Shown: positions 15,077 through 18,959 of the stretch, in pieces
Layout: each line of letters begins with the position of its first letter
How positions within the stretch are numbered: the first letter of the stretch is position 1
Source: CAVORB01 sp964395315
Lineage (GTDB): Bacteria; Pseudomonadota; Gammaproteobacteria; Chromatiales; Chromatiaceae
Direction of reading: 5' to 3'
DNA length: 18,959 nucleotides
NCBI GenBank assembly: GCA_964395315.1
Contig: CAYNBI010000078.1
Location: 1 to 18,959, forward strand
Notes under the pieces: generated by a model
Told to the model about the DNA's origin: nothing
The model's input: only the letters and a program-made list of their open reading frames with translations
Databases searched by the model: none
Translations under genes and position numbers: made by a program

Positions 15077-17296
15077 TCAGCCCATCATCTTGGACACGCG
15101 CCCGGCCATGTCCTCCGCCGTCAGCCCGTTGAAGGCCATGACCTCGCCAGGGGTCGCGGTGGTCTCGCCGCGCTTCCACACCATCAGGTCGCGGCGGGGC
15201 GCGCGGGTGCGCAGCATCACCGGCTCCAGGGGAGCGCCGGGGCCGCCGCTCACGGCGCACAGCATGTCGCCATCGAATAACGCGTTGAAGTGATCATCGT
15301 CCAGGAAGGCATTGTCCGGCTGGGCGCAGGTCTCCCAGGCGACGTCCTCGGGGCGGTAAAGCCGGCGCGGGTTGACCACGCCTACGATGCGAACGCGGTA
15401 GCCCTTCGATTCAAGCAGATCCTTGGCCTCGAACACCGGCAGGTAGACCATGTCGCCCGTGACCGCGAACACCACCGTGCCCTTGTCGCCTCCGGCGCTC
15501 TCGTAGAGGCTGACCGCGCCACGCTCGACGGCGTCCCGCGCCTGCTCCAGGGTGGTGCGCACCGGCAGCGGGCTCTTGGAGGCAAAGATGGCGATGCCCT
15601 TGTTCCAACTCGCCAGCGCCCACTCGTAGCTAGCCTGGAGCATGTTGGTGTCCACCGGGAACAGGGGGTAGACGTTGCCGTTTCGCATCTGTGCGGCCGC
15701 GTAGTTCTCGATCTCCGGCCGCTGATGGGTCCAGCCGTTGCGGCCCTGCTCCAAGGCGCCCGCGGTGAACATGGCGATCACCGAGGGCGTGCGCCGGCGC
15801 AGCTCCGCCATGGCCTGGGTCACGGTCTGAAAGATCGGCCAGCCATTGATGGCGAAGCTCTCATAGGAGAGCCACAGCGAGCGGGAGCCGAACAGGGCGA
15901 GGCCGGCGGCGAGACCGGCGCAGGCATCCTCGCTCAGAGGCTCGTACACTTGGCCGTCGGGCCGCTGGTTGTACAGCGGGTCGGTAGTCGGATGGCGGAT
16001 GCCCAGGGCCTCATTGATGTTTTTCATCGCGGACGCCTCGTTGCCGTCCGCGTTGGTCACCACGAAGCGGCGGTCCGCCTGCCCGACCGCCGCCACCAGG
16101 GCGCCCAGCGCGGTCGCTGGCACCACCTCTTCTCCCACGGGGAAGTCGCGGGTCGGCAACTGGCCAAGGTCCGCAAGTGACATCGCGCGCTCGGTCACCG
16201 CGGTCGCGACGGCGGGACCACCCCCGGCGCGGCGGAAGTTCTCGCGCACGATGGCCCAGGCCAGCGGAGACAGGGCGCGGCGCTTGAGGGCCTCGCTGAT
16301 GTGCGGCTGATCCAGGGTGTCCTTCGGGTACAGGTTGTGCGACTTCGATCCGGTGGTGTGGACGCCTGCACCCTTGAGCTGCTTGATGATGAAGGCGGTA
16401 AGCCGCCCGCCCAGGGCGGAGCGGGCCGCGCGGTCCATCCCCTGGAGCACCGCGCCCGCGAATGCGAGCCGCGCGTCGAAGGAGAAGCGAGTGCTGTCGA
16501 CGTAGGCCCCGTCCTGCGCGCTATCGTCGAAATCCTTCGCGTCGATCAGGATCACCTCCTGGAATCCGTGTGCGTTCCAGTAGGCCACCATGCGCTCGTT
16601 GTCCCAGGTGGAGACCATTGCGTGGTGCTCTTGGCTGTAGCCGTTCCAGATCAGCACCGGCAGGAAATTGGTGGCTCGCGGGTAAGCGGTGTGGAAGTGC
16701 ATCATGGCCGAGAGGGGGTAGGGCTCGCCCATGCCGCCGTCCCCGATGGTCACCGCAAACAGCTTGTCGGGGTGGAGCAGGGCGCCCGCCATTGCGAAGT
16801 GCTGACCCTGGCCGAGCGGGCCCGCGGGGGAGAGGATACCTGGGATCGCCCCGGAGAGATGCCCGAGAAGCCCTTCGCGCTCGCGGAAGCGGTTGCGCAT
16901 GTCTTCCACGGTGCGGATGCCCATCTCCTCGAGCGAGGTATCGAGAAACATGGCGCTGTAGAAGCCGGGGGCGTGATGGCCGACCTCGGTGACGATGTTG
17001 GTGTGGCCCAGCATCATCAGCGAGGCGTGGGCCTCGGCGCTGGACGCGAAGCCGCCCGGATGTCCCGAGCCCTTCGCGCCGGTCACCTGCAAGGTGAGGT
17101 AGCGCAGCGCATCCGCGCCCATCAGGGTCTGATAGGCGGCGCGGGGGTCGCTGGCATCCTGGATGGAGCCATCACCTTCCCCAATCAGCGGTTGGTCCGC
17201 ATTTTTGTAGAAGCCCGGCCACGGCTCGCCGAAGTACTCGATGCCGGTGGTGAACTCTGGGATTTCGGGGAAAAGGTACTCCGGTGCTGCGCTCAT
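15077..17296 (-). CDS. Divergent phosphoketolase-like TPP-dependent enzyme
   Basis: This 739-residue thiamine-diphosphate enzyme belongs to the transketolase/phosphoketolase group; canonical Xfp proteins are about 790-800. N-terminal motifs look transketolase-like: GSGHPGG (76-82) and AGPLGQG (158-164). The TPP/Mg site is GDGGMGE (185-191) with N218 in IWNGY. The C-terminal half resembles phosphoketolase: EPLSED with likely catalytic E456, YESFAINGW (479-487), GWTHQRPE with H524, NALFDGD (671-677) and KRGETTATP (708-716). Phosphoketolases convert xylulose-5-P or fructose-6-P plus phosphate to acetyl-P and an aldose phosphate, but the mixed motifs make the reaction uncertain. It is the first gene of an operon with a sugar-acid kinase, and GGAGAG precedes ATG. 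No acetate kinase or phosphotransacetylase gene is nearby. An unusual transketolase is the alternative. Confidence 0.7.
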   Translation of the reverse strand: MSAAPEYLFPEIPEFTTGIEYFGEPWPGFYKNADQPLIGEGDGSIQDASDPRAAYQTLMGADALRYLTLQVTGAKGSGHPGGFASSAEAHASLMMLGHTNIVTEVGHHAPGFYSAMFLDTSLEEMGIRTVEDMRNRFREREGLLGHLSGAIPGILSPAGPLGQGQHFAMAGALLHPDKLFAVTIGDGGMGEPYPLSAMMHFHTAYPRATNFLPVLIWNGYSQEHHAMVSTWDNERMVAYWNAHGFQEVILIDAKDFDDSAQDGAYVDSTRFSFDARLAFAGAVLQGMDRAARSALGGRLTAFIIKQLKGAGVHTTGSKSHNLYPKDTLDQPHISEALKRRALSPLAWAIVRENFRRAGGGPAVATAVTERAMSLADLGQLPTRDFPVGEEVVPATALGALVAAVGQADRRFVVTNADGNEASAMKNINEALGIRHPTTDPLYNQRPDGQVYEPLSEDACAGLAAGLALFGSRSLWLSYESFAINGWPIFQTVTQAMAELRRRTPSVIAMFTAGALEQGRNGWTHQRPEIENYAAAQMRNGNVYPLFPVDTNMLQASYEWALASWNKGIAIFASKSPLPVRTTLEQARDAVERGAVSLYESAGGDKGTVVFAVTGDMVYLPVFEAKDLLESKGYRVRIVGVVNPRRLYRPEDVAWETCAQPDNAFLDDDHFNALFDGDMLCAVSGGPGAPLEPVMLRTRAPRRDLMVWKRGETTATPGEVMAFNGLTAEDMAGRVSKMMG

Positions 17297-17356
17297 GACG
17301 GTCTCTCCAGTGATCTAGCAGTTGCATGCCGGCGGGATTGCCGAGGCTTGAAGAGA

Positions 17357-17385
17357 ACTCTAATGACGCTGCGCGAATTTCACAA
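17357..17385 (-). promoter_or_regulatory. Candidate sigma70 promoter of the phosphoketolase-kinase operon
   Basis: On the minus strand TTGTGA (17380-17385) is followed after 17 bases by TAGAGT (17357-17362). This puts a start near 17350 and a leader of about 55 bases. Each box matches the consensus at four positions. Confidence 0.5.
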
Positions 17386-17399
17386 TACAGAATGATTTC

Positions 17400-17416
17400 C
17401 ATATTATGAAAATATG
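17400..17416. promoter_or_regulatory. AT-rich dyad of LysR type upstream of the operon promoter
   Basis: CATATT (17400-17405), ATGAA, AATATG (17411-17416) is a perfect inverted repeat in an otherwise GC-rich region and contains a T-N11-A core. Its centre lies about 58 bp upstream of the predicted start, close to where LysR-type activators bind. Flanking TTC and GAA extend the symmetry imperfectly. No LysR gene is in the window. Confidence 0.4.
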
Positions 17417-17483
17417 AAGCGAGCTATCGTCGCACTCCCTGTGCGTCTCGCTGATCTGAAATCCCGATGAGGGGTCCTGAGCG

Positions 17484-18323
17484 TCAGCCTTTCTCTGCCG
17501 TGAGGTAGGCGATCCAACCGGCGTCGGGCTCGCCTTCCTCCACAGGCACGAACACGCCGTCCGGGTTGCCTTCCTCGTCCCATCCCTGCCAGTAGCAGAT
17601 CACCCGTCCGAAGCCGGCCTCCGCGAGCAGCTCGCGGATCTCGGGCAGGGACCACAAACGCCAGTCATAGCTGAACGCGCGCTCCAGGCGCGAGCCATCA
17701 CTGAGCGTGAAGTGGATGTGGCACACCAGACGGCCGGTGACGGGGTCGTACTTTTCCTGCTCCCAGACGTAGGTGAATTGTCCGTCGACGGACTCAATCT
17801 GGCGTTCCTCGGTGATGACGCGGTAGGAGTCGTAGCCTCCGTAGGCGTCTAGGAAGAAGATCCCGTCGTCCTTCAAGGCGTTGCGGACACGATGGAAGTA
17901 GCGCGCGAGGGTAGCCCTGTCCGTCAGCAGCCAGTAGCTGAAGTTCATTGCCGCGATGATGTCGGCCGGAGGGGATTCAGCCGCGAGCACATCCTGCTCC
18001 AGAAGGCTTACCCGCGCGGCGGCGTCGTTGGATAAGGAAGCGAGATTGTGAGCCCGGCCCCAGGCGAGCACCTCGGAATCGATATCGACGCCGATGGCGC
18101 GGTTGGTTTTGCGCCGGCGCACCCATTCGCAGCATACGGACGCGGTTCCGCAGAAGTCCTCCCGCAACAAGCGCGCACTCCGCCCACGCAGCAGGCGATA
18201 GTTACGGTCGATGAAGTCCACCTCCGCCTCCGGGCATTGGACCGAGAGCTCGTAGAGCCGATGACGATCCGCCTGCTTGGCGAGCGTGGGGGTGCCCAGG
18301 GCGGCGCGACTGGTCTTGGGCAT
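17484..18323 (-). CDS. Class I SAM-dependent methyltransferase
   Basis: The protein is 279 residues from ATG at 18323. Motif I is the variant EDFCGTASV instead of GxGxG, followed by the acidic loop AIGVDID, EQDV at the adenine-binding position and AMNFSYWLL at motif IV. The C-terminal half, with YVWEQEKYDP and LSDGSRLERAFSYDWRLWS, is beta-rich and probably binds substrate. A GTG at 18338 would add five residues, but its AGGAG overlaps the start codon, so ATG is slightly preferred. The substrate is unknown; a small molecule is more likely than RNA because no RNA-binding domain is visible. It has its own unit: 187 bp separates it from the downstream operon, and it is divergent from tRNA-Ser. 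Confidence 0.88.
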   Translation of the reverse strand: MPKTSRAALGTPTLAKQADRHRLYELSVQCPEAEVDFIDRNYRLLRGRSARLLREDFCGTASVCCEWVRRRKTNRAIGVDIDSEVLAWGRAHNLASLSNDAAARVSLLEQDVLAAESPPADIIAAMNFSYWLLTDRATLARYFHRVRNALKDDGIFFLDAYGGYDSYRVITEERQIESVDGQFTYVWEQEKYDPVTGRLVCHIHFTLSDGSRLERAFSYDWRLWSLPEIRELLAEAGFGRVICYWQGWDEEGNPDGVFVPVEEGEPDAGWIAYLTAEKG

Positions 18324-18369
18324 GGCCGGGATCGGCACTCCTGTGGTCGAGGAACAACCTGGCCGCCGG

Positions 18370-18397
18370 TTTGCGCGGCTTCAACTGTTCGTATATT
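18370..18397 (+). promoter_or_regulatory. Candidate promoter of tRNA-Ser
   Basis: TTTGCG (18370-18375), 16 bases, TATATT (18392-18397). The -10 is good and the -35 weak. A GC-rich stretch follows, as in many stable-RNA promoters. The start would be near 18404, about 84 bases before the tRNA. Confidence 0.45.
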
Positions 18398-18487
18398 CTT
18401 CCCGGCTCGCAATCGTAATGGAAGCGGCGAGTTGGCGCGGGCCTGATGGTCCCGTCCGGCTTGCTGGAAGCGATGCGCAGACCTCCC

Positions 18488-18799
<312 letters not shown>

Positions 18800-18959
18800 C
18801 CCGCGGTTACCCGCCCCCTCCGGTCTCTCCCGCTGCTGGCCTGGTGCTCGGCGGCCGATCCGGCGCCAAAGCGCTGGTCGGCCAACCGCAAGAAGGAGGC
18901 GGTGCTGCGACTGCTGCGTGGCGAGCCCGTAGAGGCCCTGTCACGGGAGCTGGGCGTGG
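18800..18959 (+). CDS. Transposase N-terminal fragment, partial at window end and without a visible start
   Basis: The frame open from 18800 encodes APKRWSANRKKEAVLRLLRG, then EPVEALSRELGV, running off the window. This resembles the N-terminal helix-turn-helix region of a transposase group (IS3-like orfA type) that typically starts a few residues before KRWSA. No in-frame ATG or GTG lies between the stop at 18797 and this region, only CTG codons near 18833-18838. Either it uses a rare start, or its 5' end has been cut or mutated, perhaps leaving a pseudogene. The homology begins at about 18863. The rest of the element is beyond the window. Confidence 0.55.

Noticed and set aside
15290..17395. 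Two long plus-strand open frames (296 and 364 codons) opposite the phosphoketolase-like gene
   Set aside because: They are antisense shadows with no domain-like sequence or ribosome site. The minus-strand gene is intact and carries TPP motifs.

Overview
The window is GC-rich bacterial chromosome with densely packed genes. RNase R beginning with the YANPIPSREFIL block, a NarX/NarL-type two-component pair, an Atm1-type ABC exporter and a tripartite RND pump together suggest a gammaproteobacterium. A Chromatiales/Ectothiorhodospiraceae-like relative is a guess from gene content and codon style; no marker gene here proves it.

Layout. (1) Positions 1-210: tRNA-Leu(CAG) on the minus strand with a clear sigma70-type promoter, back to back with rnr. 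(2) 211-4066, plus strand: rnr (RNase R), a secreted phosphodiester glycosidase-family protein, and a small membrane protein with an N-terminal zinc ribbon and an HEAGH metalloprotease motif. (3) 4097-8692, minus strand, convergent with block 2: an operon of a stand-alone S24/LexA-like domain lacking its catalytic residues, a lipoprotein membrane-fusion protein and an RND transporter; no outer-membrane channel gene is present. (4) 8954-13640, plus strand: Atm1-type ABC exporter, a NarX-like kinase with a four-cysteine GAF region and no periplasmic sensor domain, a NarL-like regulator, and a single-domain rhodanese. (5) 13651-17296, minus strand, convergent with block 4: a divergent phosphoketolase-like TPP enzyme followed by a four-carbon acid sugar kinase (DUF1537 family), with a recognisable promoter and an upstream LysR-style dyad. 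(6) 17484-18338, minus strand: a class I methyltransferase. (7) 18488-18959: tRNA-Ser(GGA), a 12-bp-period TACCCACAA repeat and a transposase fragment without a visible start, which looks like an integration site with mobile-element debris.

How the genes work together: rnr and the two genes after it are probably one transcript, but their functions are unrelated as far as can be seen. The RND block is an efflux system carrying an unusual regulatory-looking leader gene. The kinase and regulator overlap by one base and form a redox or anoxia-type signalling pair. The phosphoketolase-like enzyme plus sugar-acid kinase is the most likely place for undescribed biochemistry: the first enzyme has transketolase-like motifs in its N-terminal half and phosphoketolase-like motifs in its C-terminal half, and its partner kinase acts on C4 sugar acids in characterised relatives.
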